A stretch of 64,000 nt of DNA. It comes from Adiantum capillus-veneris. Lineage: Eukaryota; Streptophyta; Polypodiopsida; Polypodiales; Pteridaceae. The stretch covers positions 23,734,451-23,798,450 of the forward strand of contig CM043948.1 in assembly GCA_014529385.2 (NCBI GenBank). The letters run 5' to 3'. This document shows positions 1 through 10,229 of this stretch, one piece after another. Positions within the stretch are counted from its first letter, which is position 1, and each line of letters opens with the position of its first letter. The notes under the pieces were generated by a model that was given only the letters and a program-made list of their open reading frames with translations, had not been told where the DNA came from and did not search any database. A program made the position numbers and the translations under genes.

Positions 1-1155
1 AAACTCAAGAGAGGTGAACAAATCACGATGTGAGGTAATGTGCTTTGTAGCACCACTGTCAAAATACCACACATGTGAATATGCAACAATTGACATGCAT
101 GCATCATGGACAGCGGGAGTATAGGTACACTCTGCACTAAAATCCCATTCTGCATCAACATCAGCATCACAGTCTCGTTTCACAGAAGACTCAACAATAG
201 CTGCATTTGTAGTGGAACCATCATTTGCAATGGAACCACCCTCTTTCTTCTTTGCCTCTTTGGCCTTTAACTTAGGACACTACTTGATCAAGTGATCATT
301 AGCTTTACAATAATGGCAATGCATCTTCTTTTTTCCCTTATCAACAAAACGAATTGCTTCCAACAGAAGCATTAGGAACATGTGATTTTCCACTTGCAGA
401 AGAACCATGAGAAGTGGCTACATTAGTGTTACCACCTTTTCTTTGAGCAGTAATAAAGGCATGTTCAAGTGCATGCTATCTAGTCTTGTTTTTTTTGGAA
501 AGCGACTCTTGCAATAGCAATGTGTACAATGCATCAAACTTGACAAGTTCAGGATTTCCTTGGGTCATACGTCTCCAAGTACTAGCAAAAGTCTGGTAAG
601 AATCTGGCAAGGCATCAAGAACAGTTTGCACAAGGAAACTATCTGAAATGTCTTCAACCCCAGAAATAAGTTGCTCATCAATATCCTTGACACCAGCAAG
701 GAAAATGTCCATATCATCTTCCTCATGCTTAATCTTCGATTCCAGCTCTTAACGCAGCAATGCAATTTTAGACTCATTGTGACTTGCATAAAGACCAACC
801 AGAATATCCCAAGCATGTTTGGCATCTTTCACTGAACGAATGTGGGGAGTAATAGTGCGCTTCACAGACAATGCAATCAATGCATGATGCACATCTTTTA
901 CATCTCAACAAGCTTGCTCAGCTATAGGCAAAACAACTCTAACAGCACCAATCCTTGCAGGAAGACCTGCAACATCCTAAACATCGCCTACATCCTCAGA
1001 ACCAGGATGTACATCAATGCCCTGCATAATATTCTAGACGCCCTTCGACACAAGAACATGTTGCATCATATAAAAGCCCACATAGGGTAATTGTCCCCAT
1101 CCAATCTGTCCTCAGCAGCAAACATCTTGAACACATCTGTGTTGTTGTCAGCCAT
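1..1155 (-). pseudogene. Ty1/copia gag-protease fragment, truncated by window edge
   Basis: Read on the minus strand. The start codon is at 1153-1155, and the N-terminus shows the copia Gag motif RLDGDNYPMW. A UBN2-like Gag core follows at 476-712 (LISGVEDISDSFLVQTVLDA, then LPDSYQTF). A CCHC zinc knuckle (CHYCKANDHLIK then C, with a stop just before the last Cys) lies near 275-325. The retropepsin motif WYFDSGATKHIT is at about 30-75. Gag packages the RNA and the protease matures it. RT and integrase would lie beyond the left edge. Several stops and frameshifts (for example near 1070 and 735-760) show a dead copy. Family assignment is firm; the exact joins between frames are inferred. Confidence 0.85.
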
Positions 1156-1870
1156 GGTAAATGTTGCACCTGATGTGAAAACTGCCCGAAAAGAGAGGAA
1201 ACGAAGTGGGAACAACTCTTGCTATATAGCACAAACCATAGAAGACTATATGGGACATGTTATGCAGAAAACGGCATTGATAGAAATTTTGCACAAAATG
1301 ACAAAATAGCTTGTGCAGTACTGCCTAGAGTGGAAACGGAGGCCGAAATGAGCTCGAATCAAAAATTTGAGCAGATTGAGCTCTTAGAGCACTCCCAGAA
1401 AAAAAATCGACCTGCGAACGCTCGCCAAAGAGACAAGACCATTAAGCTTTATAGCATACTACTTAGTCATGCTAAATTGAGCCTCTGATAGAATATAGAG
1501 ACAAGACCATTAAACTTTATAGCAACAGGTCATTGAGTAAAATAACTTTAGCAAACGGAGTTACTCGAACCTGCAATATGAATATATTGCATCATATAAA
1601 CCCATAATGGATGGTTGTCCCCATCCAATGTGTTCTTAGCAGAGAGCATGTCAAAAACATCATTTTTTGGGCGACTGAATCTAATACAAAATTGCTTGTG
1701 TAGAAGAAAAATTGCAACCAATGTATGCTATAGCACAACACACAAAAGACTACTAAGTGCCTATTTTGAAAATCTAAATAGTCATAAAATCTACACAAAA
1801 GGACAAAAAATTGTTTGTTTAGTAGTGTCTATAGTGGAAATGGAGCTCCTAATGAGCTCTACAAATGCTC
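1041..1870 (-). repeat. Tandem duplication of copia leader/gag start
   Basis: The stretch 1041-1370 resembles 1575-1870. Both contain, on the minus strand, a LDGDN-type Gag N-terminus (DRLDGDNYPMW versus NTLDGDNHPLW) followed by TATATGATGCAA. Both are preceded by matching non-coding sequence (GGACAAAA / ACAAAATGAC, TAGAGTGGAAA / TATAGTGGAAA). The offset is about 500 bp. It is either a duplication inside one element or two nested truncated copies. Similarity judged by eye. Confidence 0.65.
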
Positions 1871-1944
1871 ATCACCTTAATCTAAGAAAATGAGCAACCA
1901 GGGTATTGACAATGCTGCTCAAGATTTTGATGTCTAGTTTCATG

Positions 1945-1958
1945 CCAATACTCTGATA
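1945..1958 (-). other. Degenerate primer binding site of minus-strand copia copy
   Basis: Minus strand reads TATCAGAGTATTGG, close to the plant copia site TGGTATCAGAGC that pairs with initiator tRNA-Met. It lies upstream of both gag starts. Sequence to the right (from about 1966) would then be the 5' LTR, whose outer end I cannot fix. Confidence 0.5.
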
Positions 1959-1965
1959 TAAACTT

Positions 1966-3320
1966 GTGAGAATGCACAAGCACATTTGCAAAAGAAGGAG
2001 AAGGTCAAGGGCACAAAGCAAAAAACTACTATTACTTAGTGTGCTAGTATAATGATAAGACTTGATCTAGCAATATACGCGTATACACAAGCCCAAAAAA
2101 AAAAAATCATTGTGAGGAAAAAAGTGGCCCGATGGTCGTTGCTATATGCACACACATCACTACCAAATTATAATTACCTTGCCTCGTTTTTTGGTGCATT
2201 TGGGCTCCAAAAACTGACAAGAGGGTAAAGTTTTAGATTGCCTAGTTGGTTTGCTTTTTCTTGATTCCCTATACAAAACTATACATTTTGTATGTATTAA
2301 GCTTACGATCCATATGGTAACCATGCCAAGAGCACACATTATGCAAAAAAGGCAGTAGTTGCCCTTTCTCGGCTATGAAGGATCAACAGGAGGGGGGCCA
2401 ATTACCATGCACAAACTGAGGATAAATTGCACACAAGGCAACAATTGTGCAGGGATTTGATGGGCTCACATGCATATTACATTATGGCTGATGTTCCAAC
2501 CTCAAATTGGTCAACAATCTATACATTATGTCTTCAGATGTTTCGGGTTTTCAATTGGTTCCCTTTGCTGACTTGGCATCTTTTGCATGGAGGTTGTGCC
2601 CTTATGTGTTGGCTACCGACGTGCTAGACATTATCTTGTTGCAGGTCTACCATTTTCTCAGGAATGCCAACGAGTTGGACAATGAAAATCTCCTTACGTC
2701 CAACCCCCAACCTTGACAATGAAAGGATAGTCCTTTCTTTACAACTTACAGCTTACTCTAAAAAAGAACTTCACATGAAGAATAAATGGTGGTTGAGTCT
2801 CTACACAAGTTTTTTCTTCCTCATCTACTAGACTCTTACTCCTTTTATTAGAAAAAATTATTGTCTTTAAAGTACATCCATATGCTATGGTTCAAGCAAG
2901 GAGGGATGGGGAGCATGGCAAGTCTGCTATCTCGCAGCTCTGCATGGGCACTCAAGGGTTGGGGGGGGCATAGAAGGCCATTATGAGGCAAGGCGTCCGG
3001 TCTATTCATATGCACGTGAATGGGAGATCCACCTTGGATTTTCCCCAAGAGGTAGGCCTATGATAGGTGGAGCAAATTTCCTCTCCCCCTTCTTTGACCA
3101 CTGCCACCATTTTGGAACTCAAGCTGCAAGGCAATCACGTGCCCTTATGGTGGAAAGAAAAGCACTCTGGCGTGGTGGTGTAAAGGCACCCAAGCTTAGC
3201 AAAGCTTGATGGGACGGATCCATGGCTTGAAAAGCATGGGCATAGTTCAGTTGATTGAAGTGCAATTGCCTAGTGGGTCCCTTTTGTGGGTGACTAGCTC
3301 TCGGATAGCCAATGATAGAT
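1966..3320. other. No recognisable gene; probable LTR remnant plus unassigned DNA
   Basis: About 1.35 kb without a coding region I can recognise. The left part is probably what remains of the LTR next to the primer site at 1945-1958. Short open frames at 2427-2716 and 3119-3412 show no known motif and look like chance. Confidence 0.4.
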
Positions 3321-3737
3321 TGTGGTTTTGGCTCTTCACCTCGCAAGACATTCGGGTAAACCCAAGCCATGGGGTTGCCCCCTTCTCTCATGACATGAGT
3401 CATACATGCCATCCATTATAGCACATTACATGCATGAGGCTCATTTCATGAGCCCAAAATATTATCTCTCATTTGAAACCTTACCACCACATGCTACACA
3501 CACATGCATCCACCCATCCTAGGCATCTCGTCCCACTTGCCGGCAAAAATCATGGCTTACTTCAAGTCACCAAGCCTTGCTTTATGCTATAACCACCCTA
3601 TGTATCAAGCTTTTCTTCTAATGCCTTGTTATTGCACACATTGAGTCCTTACTTATGTCAATTTTGTTGAGTGTAGCATTATGATTAACACCCCATGATT
3701 TCCACTAACCTCTACCCTCCATTATCTAAACTCATCA
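3321..3737 (+). repeat. 5' LTR of the gag-only copia element
   Basis: Matches 7372-7855 over most of its length, sharing for example GGGTAAAC, CTCATGACATGAG, TATCAAGCTTTTCTTCTAATG, TAGCATTATGATTAACACC and a terminal CATCA. The right repeat carries an extra partial duplication near 7530-7600. Identity is clearly below 90 percent by eye, so the insertion is old. The left end is approximate. Confidence 0.65.
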
Positions 3738-3739
3738 TG

Positions 3740-3752
3740 TGGTATCAGAGCC
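3740..3752 (+). other. Primer binding site (initiator tRNA-Met type)
   Basis: TGGTATCAGAGCC lies two bases after the end of the 5' LTR, as expected for plant copia elements. Confidence 0.8.
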
Positions 3753-4643
3753 TCACAAGGGTTAGCTATTATTTCCTTGCCTAATAGAATTCTAAGCATT
3801 CACCATTACCCATGCTAGATCAAGTGATTCCCCCTCTCATCACTCGGCTGATTCGTTACTATATGCATTTGCATTTAGGAAATATAGTGTCTCACATTTT
3901 GGGCCATTAATGCTTTGGGTATGTACCTTGTAGGTGCCACTACACGTCACATTAAAGTGGGTAGCTATAATTAGGAGATAGGTTTTTCCTAGTTTAGGCA
4001 AAGAAGATTGTTTGGCTTCTCTAGCTACCTAAAGCTTCAAAGAACATGAGCTTCGTTTCAAAATCTTCCAACTACTTTGGTGAAGGAGCAACCTTTTGGA
4101 GTCAATGTTGTTAAACTTAACATTGTCAAGTTTGGCACCAAAGAGTTCAGCTACCCACCTCGACCAAGGAGATGCACACCAAATCAAGGGAAGACATAGC
4201 TTCAACTATTTCTTCCACCATATTCTCCATCTCTTGATTTTGCGCACCTTGCTGCAAATTCACCTAATTGCATATTTTTAATGTAGATCTCATCTTGGTG
4301 CACCACACATGGGGATTCAACCTGCCCTAATCAAAGGAAGATGCCTATACACACTCCAAGCTTACCCTTGACTCTACAAGGAGCTGCAACCTGCCATGCT
4401 CAAGTTCATTCGTTTGCAGACAAGTCTGCATTAAAATTCTAATTTTAATCAATTTTTCTTGAGTCAAAAACCTTCAATTTTATCCTTTTAATGCTCATCA
4501 AAAGAAATTAAGGTTTGTCGTAGAGAACTCCAAATTCTCTCTTATGCCTCTTTAATCATCACCCAAGCACTACTCAAGGGGGAGATTAATTCCTAGTTAT
4601 CAAATTATAATAATTTCTCTTAAAAATCCTTTCTCTACCAAGA

Positions 4644-5169
4644 ATGAGTCCTTCTTTTGGTAAGACTCCTGTCGCCACTATGGTTAAAGAGAGGCTATCC
4701 AAATTTGAGGGAAACGGATTTCACACTTGGAAATCCAAGGTGAAAGGCTACTGCATGAAAACGAATATGTGGTCAATTGTAAAACCACTGGGAGAGAATG
4801 AGAGAATAGAGACTAGGGCTAGCCATGCCCAATTCCAAGAGAGGGATGAGCAAGCCCATGGCATACTCCTCACTTTCCTTGATGACAACTACATCCATAT
4901 TTGGATGATTGCAAAACTTCTAATGAAACTTGATTACTTTAGAAAGGCATTTTGGAGCAAAAGCTAAAAGGTCCAAAATTGCACTCAAGATGCAACTTTA
5001 TGGGCTTACAATGGAACTAGGAGAGGACATAGCTTCCTTAATCAATAGGATGAAAGGCATTTATACTCAACTCGTATGCATCCAATGCCCTAGTATTGAT
5101 GATGAAGATGAAGTGGCCAGACTTCTCAAAGTTGTACCCGGTAGTACTCTTGAGCAAGTAGTGTCATAA
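4644..5169 (+). pseudogene. Copia Gag, N-terminal half (frameshifted)
   Basis: The start at 4644 gives MSPSFGKTPVATMVKERLSK, then FEGNGFHTWKSKVKGY, a typical copia Gag opening with an F-x-G-x(2)-F-x-x-W motif. The frame breaks near 4930-4967 and resumes in another frame with KIALKMQLYGLTMELGEDIA and SLINRMKGIYTQL, the UBN2 core, up to VVPGSTLEQVVS. Gag forms the virus-like particle. The C-terminal part with the zinc knuckle lies 1.6 kb further on, so the reading frame is interrupted as well as shifted. Confidence 0.75.
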
Positions 5170-6018
5170 AATATAATATCTAACTTTATCAAATGATTTT
5201 CTCATATTAAACTGATCACTTAATATGGGAAGATAAAAGGGGAACAAGAGTTAGTATATATATATATATATGTGTGTGCTTCTAGACCTATCTCAATAGG
5301 GGACCAAAAGGAGAAATGGTTGCATCTCAATAGGGGTCTAAAAGGAAACAGTCTACCAAAGAGCAATCTGCAATAAGTGCTTCTAGATTTACCTCAACAA
5401 GGGACCAAGAGGAGAGATGGTTACATCTCAAAAGGGGTCCAAACGGAGGTAGTCTATCAACGAGCAACGTGCATCTAATGCAGCTTAAAAGACCTTAGGG
5501 TTAGCTTCATTAAAGACTTCCAAAAGTTAGTCCTTTGACCTTACGCAAGATAGGGCTAACCTCCAGGTGGGAATCGTACCCAAGCATCAGGTGCTAAGAC
5601 GCTTAAAGTGGTTGTGGGAATCTTGTCCAAAGCTTGAGGTGATTTTTATGCTTAAATGACTAAGGTTTTTAAAATGTTAAATTCAAAGATAAATTCTGAA
5701 AAGGCATGAAAGTCCATGCTTGATTGAGTAAGGCTTGAAGTTTTCAATTCAAAACAAATGACTTAAGAAGCATAAAAGACACATATTTGCTTGATTGGCT
5801 AAATCCTTGAAGTATTCAATTCAACTAAATGACTTAATAAGCATTAAAAACACATGTTCAAATGATCCTCCACATGTGACCCTCATGATGTGCTTGAATG
5901 CAATTGATTAGATTTTAAAGGGGTCCAATGAGAATTTAGATACATAAAAGTAAATAATTAAGTTCTTTCTCTCAAAGAGAAAAAATAGGACACGTGTTCA
6001 AATGAAATAATAAAATAA

Positions 6019-6056
<38 letters not shown>

Positions 6057-6811
6057 GGACCAAGCATGAGAGGGGAGGTATACTCTCCCACACACACACA
6101 CACATTCTCTCATTGTGTGGAGTGCAAAGACAAGAGCTCCATCTCCTTCTCCAAGCTTGTGGAGAAGTGGAGAGCCTACACCAACACTCTTAGCTATGAA
6201 ATGAAAATCCAACCAAGAGACATGCTTCAATGCTTAAGCTTTCCATCTTCTTCATCTTCATTACTATGCTATTATGATATGCTAAGCAATAAGAGTAATG
6301 ATAAGTGAGGAACTATTTTTTTCTCCTATGAATGATTCTTCTTCCTCTTCCCTACCCTCATTCCCCGCTAGCTCTCTCCACCTTCGAAGGTGTTTGAGGC
6401 CTTGGGATTGAGACTTGGGATAGTTAATGCTTCTTGCAAAGTTTATGGTATGCTCGTGATGCATAAAGCTTTCCATCTTTATAGCATCACCAAGGTCACA
6501 AGGAACACAAAGATTGTATTGTAACAAGTCTCTCTTGATGGGAGAATCTATAATACAAATGCCTTTTGGAGAGGGGACCGGCTCCAAGTAAATCCGGTCC
6601 TCAACTATTGTCATGCTCTCTAATACTCTCTCTCTCTTGCAAAAGTATTGTTCATGCCAAGTTAATTAAGTACTATGTTTATGTTGCTACCATCAATTAA
6701 GTTCACCCTCTATGTTCTCAAAGTAATCTCACAAAAATGCTCACTCTAATTCTCTTAATTCCGCCATTCTCAAAGTTCATAGGCCATTCCCATTACAAGT
6801 AGTGGTAGTTC
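5170..6811. other. Non-coding interior between the Gag halves
   Basis: Holds a duplicated ~100-bp unit (5278-5480), (TA)n/(GT) near 5258-5277, (GA)n at 6023-6054 and (CA)n near 6091-6105. No coding motif was seen. It may be inserted DNA that split gag; the junctions are not obvious. Confidence 0.5.
5278..5480. repeat. Two tandem copies of a ~101-bp unit
   Basis: Both copies begin GCTTCTAGA and contain GGGACCAA, GAGA(A/G)ATGGTT(G/A)CATCTCAA and GAGCAA(T/C)(C/G)TGCA in the same order. They are about 85 percent alike by eye. Confidence 0.7.
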
Positions 6812-7199
6812 TCATGGAGAAGGACCATATACCTAGCTCGGAGGACATCATCTACTCACTTCAAGACCATGACAAGAAAAAGGACCCTAAGAAGGATACA
6901 AGAGGAGAATTGGTGGTTTCATCCAAAAAAAATATTGCTATATGATCAACCCTTGTAGTATTTGCAAGAAGATACGACATCCGCCTTTCAAATGCTTCAA
7001 AAAGGACCAAGAAGGAGAATCAAGACCAAGAGAGAGAAACTTTGACAACAATGTAAGAGAGAAAGGCAAAGGACAAGTTCATCTTGTTCAACAAGAAAAT
7101 CATGACCATGACTACCTCAATGAACCCTCTTCTTCTATATCGTTTGCATCATATCATTATATTGAACACTTGATTATCATGATGTACTCTAGCTTTTGA
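6812..7199 (+). pseudogene. Copia Gag, C-terminal half with CCHC zinc knuckle
   Basis: A short frame from 6812 reads MEKDHIPSSEDIIYSLQDHD, then a Lys-rich stretch up to a stop near 6945. The overlapping frame from 6942 holds a zinc knuckle CSICKKIRHPPFKC (C-x2-C-x4-H-x4-C), followed by a basic tail, as in Gag nucleocapsid regions. The zinc knuckle binds element RNA. A frameshift separates the two segments. No protease follows: the sequence runs into the G tract and 3' LTR within 150 bp. Confidence 0.7.
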
Positions 7200-7334
7200 T
7201 CCTAGGTAACAAATAGTGATCACCTTATGACCCATGAGGTAATAAATCCATTGAGAACTAAACATTATGTATCAATCAATCACAATGACCCTAGATGACT
7301 CATATTTTAGAGTATTTCCCATGACTAAGTTTAA

Positions 7335-7371
<37 letters not shown>
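7335..7371 (+). repeat. Poly-G tract of 37 G at the expected polypurine-tract position
   Basis: AAGTTTAA followed by 37 G directly abuts the 3' LTR. A polypurine tract is expected here to prime plus-strand synthesis, but a run this long probably expanded later and could form G-quadruplexes. Confidence 0.75.
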
Positions 7372-7372
<1 letters not shown>

Positions 7373-7855
7373 GGTTCTATATAAGGGTAAACACTTGCCA
7401 TGGGATTACCCTTTTCTCTCATGACATGAGGCATACATGTCATCCATGGAGCATAACACATTACATGCATGAGGCTCATTTAATGAGCCCAAGATAATCT
7501 CTCTCATTTGCAACCTTACCCACATGTTACATTGAAGCATAGCACATCACATGCATGAGCCTCATTTGCTAAGCACAAGATAATATCTCTCATTTGGAAC
7601 CTTACCCACTTGTTACACACACCACCCATCATAGGCACCTCCTCCCACTTGTAGCCTAACATCATGGATTACATCAAGTCACCCAAGCCTTGCTTTGTCA
7701 GCCCTATGTATCAAGCTTTTCTTCTAATGCATTGTTAATTCATTTTGCGCACATTGAGTCATTGCCTTGATCAATTAAGTTGTAGTTAGTGTAGCATTAT
7801 GATTAACACCACATGAATGCCACTAACCTCTATCCTCCCTAATATAATCTCATCA
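7372..7855 (+). repeat. 3' LTR of the gag-only copia element
   Basis: Begins TGGTTCTATATAAGGG right after the G tract and ends CTCATCA, matching the end of the 5' copy. An internal partial duplication (CATTACATGCATGAGGCTCA / CATCACATGCATGAGCCTCA) makes it longer than the 5' LTR. Confidence 0.65.
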
Positions 7856-8605
7856 CTACGAACTGTTATGATTTCACCTCTGGGAGTGATGGTGCCCAAT
7901 TCAGTAGCAGTTTATTTTTTGATTCTCTCCTAATTTGCGATGATGGCTTTGCCTTTGACAGTTTGGTGGACAAGCGGGGTTGAGGTGGCAGCTCATTCCT
8001 CTTGGTGGTATCCATTGTTGGTTGGCATCATCTCGGCTATTGAGGTATTTTCCTCTAGATGCGGTTGGGTGGCTCTCAGTTTAGCCATTCACTTGATCGC
8101 AATGTGTAGCTAGTTTATGAGAATTTTGGTGTAATATGGTCTTTTGTTTCAACTTTGTTATGCTTGATTGGAACCTTGATGCCAACTCGGTGGGAGTAGG
8201 GCTACTTTGTAATTCTTTTTTGACATAAATCTACTATACTCACTCGAGAAAACATATACATGTACAAATCTCACTACTCGCTCCACTTCATTTTCTTAGT
8301 GCGAATCTTCCACGATTCTTTTGCCCTGCCTTTGCCAGCCTCTCACATGGGCCTCGTCATGCGCATGCATCTCAGAGAGCGTTGCGCCCTCCCTTGCTTT
8401 GCCCAGTCATGCAACTGCCTTGGTTTGGCCACGCGAGATCCCCTCCATTAAATTGTACGCTACTCCCCCTTGTCCACACACACACATGCAGATTGCCTAA
8501 ACGCTCTGCCTACCCTTGCTTTGTCTCTCGCGTCTTCCATTCACCTGCATTTGTGGGTACTTCCGTCATTCAAGCTGTCAGCACATTGTCACCCACGTTT
8601 TCTCA

Positions 8606-8642
<37 letters not shown>

Positions 8643-8837
8643 CTTTGCTGCCAAACCTCCACCTACAGGCCCTCCTCTGTTGTGCCGTCTCTCTCTCTCG
8701 ATGCGCCGAGGTTGCTGTGTGCTCGTCCGCCTAGCTTCGTCTGCATGTAAAGTTGTGAATAGCTAGGAATGAACAAAGAATAAAAGCAATCTCTCTCCTC
8801 TCTCCATGTCTTCTCCACATGGCGGAACACAAAAAAC
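7856..8837. other. No recognisable gene; contains (GA)n at about 8611-8641
   Basis: Open frames at 8260-8766 are short, overlap one another in three frames and translate the GA repeat. No known motif seen. Confidence 0.4.
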
Positions 8838-9309
8838 AACAAAAATTACCAAAACACTATTGCAAAATACGCCTCAAATTTCAAAAATTCCCAAAGCACT
8901 CCCAAATTCCCAAAATGCCCTTAAAATTTTTGAAAATTCCCAAAATATCCCTTGATGTATTCCCAAAATCAATATAAGATGATAGAGTTAGAATTTGAGT
9001 TGGTTATCTAGGCTTAGGAGATGAATTGTTTGATTAATTTTAGACATTATTGTCGTTTTTGCAAGCCAACTTGTGTCAAATTACGTGCTAGACACTCAAA
9101 AATGGTTACAAGCATATTTTTGCAATTTTTGAAATTTGAGGGGTAGAGGGGTAGTTTGAAAATTATCCTTAAGTTTTAGTAAGAGACAGAAACATCTGAT
9201 GGCACTGGTGCATGGAAAGAGGTTTTGTTTTGTTTTTTCCCCAGGTCAAGGGATATTTTGGTAATTCTCCCTAAGTTTTGGTAAGAGAAACAAATACCTC
9301 CTGGCACTG

Positions 9310-9779
9310 CCTCGTCACTATAAGGCACGGCTCTAGGTCAGAGGGGATCTAGGGCCCGAATTTGGGGATGCGAGGCGGCTTTAATCTCCGTCGTCGGATC
9401 ACAAAGTGAACCAGGGGTGAACTAAGAGTGGGTGAACTAAGGGTGAACTAGGGGCGGGTAAGCTGGGGGCGGGTGAACTGGGGGTGAACTAGGGGCGCCT
9501 AAACTAGGGTATTATCATGTGCCATGCCAACATGGACAATGATGCGCGCTAACGTGGTGGTAGGGCATTCATGTGGCAACCGAGACGTCCTAGGTTCGAC
9601 CCACACCCTGCGAGGTGAGTGAACTAGGGGTGAACTAGGAGTGAACTCGGGGTGCCATTTTTGCCCCGAGTTCACCCTAGTTCATTGCGTCATCCGACGG
9701 TCGAGATCAAAGCCGCCTCGCGCCCCCAAATTTGGGCCCTAGATCCCCCCTGCCAGAGCCGTGCCATATAGTGACGAGG
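9310..9779. mobile_element. 470-bp MITE, Mutator-like, with 9-bp TSD and internal minisatellite
   Basis: Terminal inverted repeats of roughly 100 bp: the left starts CCTCGTCACTATAAGGCACG and the right ends CGTGCCATATAGTGACGAGG. Both flanks carry the perfect 9-bp direct repeat CTGGCACTG (9301-9309 and 9780-9788). A 9-bp duplication with long inverted ends is the signature of Mutator-like non-autonomous elements. The interior has a degenerate array of GGGTGAACTA units (about 9405-9510 and 9612-9680) and a box-B-like GGTTCGACCC at 9593. No coding capacity, so it depends on a transposase elsewhere. Confidence 0.88.
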
Positions 9780-9805
9780 CTGGCACTGGCACTTTGAAAA
9801 CACTT

Positions 9806-9834
<29 letters not shown>
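9806..9834. repeat. Poly-C tract of 29 C
   Basis: Uninterrupted C run 17 bp to the right of the MITE target duplication. Homopolymers of this length are error-prone in sequencing, so the exact length is uncertain. Confidence 0.8.
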
Positions 9835-9836
<2 letters not shown>

Positions 9837-10193
9837 GCCAAGGGATATCTTTAGATTCCATCTAATTCAAACGTTGGGACTACCTAATAATTATTCACTT
9901 TGTAAGTATTTCTATAGATATTTTCTTCAAAAAATCTTGTACTTGACATCTGATGTCAAACTAAGGAGATAATTAAGATTTATGCCAAAACTTTTGGTAT
10001 ATTTGAGAATTTATGATTAAAGGCCAAAATATTTTATATTCGAAATTTATATTTGAGGATTTCAATTTCAAGGGTATATTGGGAATTTTAGCCCAAATTT
10101 GAGGGGTATCATGGAAATTTTTAGATTATTGAGGTGTTTTGGAAATTTCCACAAATTTGAGGGGTGTTTTGGTAATTTACCAATTTTTTTTGT

Positions 10194-10220
10194 GGGGGGG
10201 GGGGGGGGGGGGGGGGGGGG
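10194..10220. repeat. Poly-G tract of 27 G
   Basis: Uninterrupted G run just outside the right arm of the foldback repeat, followed by AGGGGG. Confidence 0.8.
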
Positions 10221-10229
10221 AGGGGGTTG

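Larger units (their letters stand above)
3321..7855 (+). mobile_element. Copia-like LTR element carrying gag only, no pol
   Basis: Two related direct repeats (about 3321-3737 and 7372-7855) bracket a primer binding site at 3740, a UBN2-type Gag N-terminal half (4644-5169), about 1.6 kb of non-coding DNA, a Gag C-terminal half with CCHC knuckle (6812-7199), and a purine tract of 37 G before the right repeat. No protease, integrase, RT or RNase H motif is visible. This organisation fits a non-autonomous element that needs an autonomous copia relative. No target duplication is evident (TAGAT versus CTACG if the ends are right), so the outer ends are approximate. Confidence 0.65.
8838..10185. mobile_element. 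Foldback-type repeat with inverted CCAAAACAC...CCCAAAATA ends
   Basis: The left side (about 8838-8960) reads ATTACCAAAACAC, CCTCAAATTTCAAAAATTCC, CCAAAATGCCC. The right side (about 10030-10185) is its inverse: TTGGGAATTTT, AAATTTGAGGGG, GAGGGGTGTTTTGGTAAT. The same terminal sequences recur at 12081, 12390-12530, 14400-14520 and 14940-15015. The interior is interrupted by the MITE at 9310-9779 and by homopolymer tracts. The superfamily is not identified; no transposase seen. Ends are approximate. Confidence 0.5.

Noticed and set aside
3740-3752. tRNA gene
   Set aside because: TGGTATCAGAGC occurs here and at 22923, 41313, 29987 and 60328 as primer binding sites only; no cloverleaf.
9554-9602. 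tRNA or SINE head
   Set aside because: Only a box-B-like GGTTCGACCC is convincing; box A does not fit well and no tail is present.
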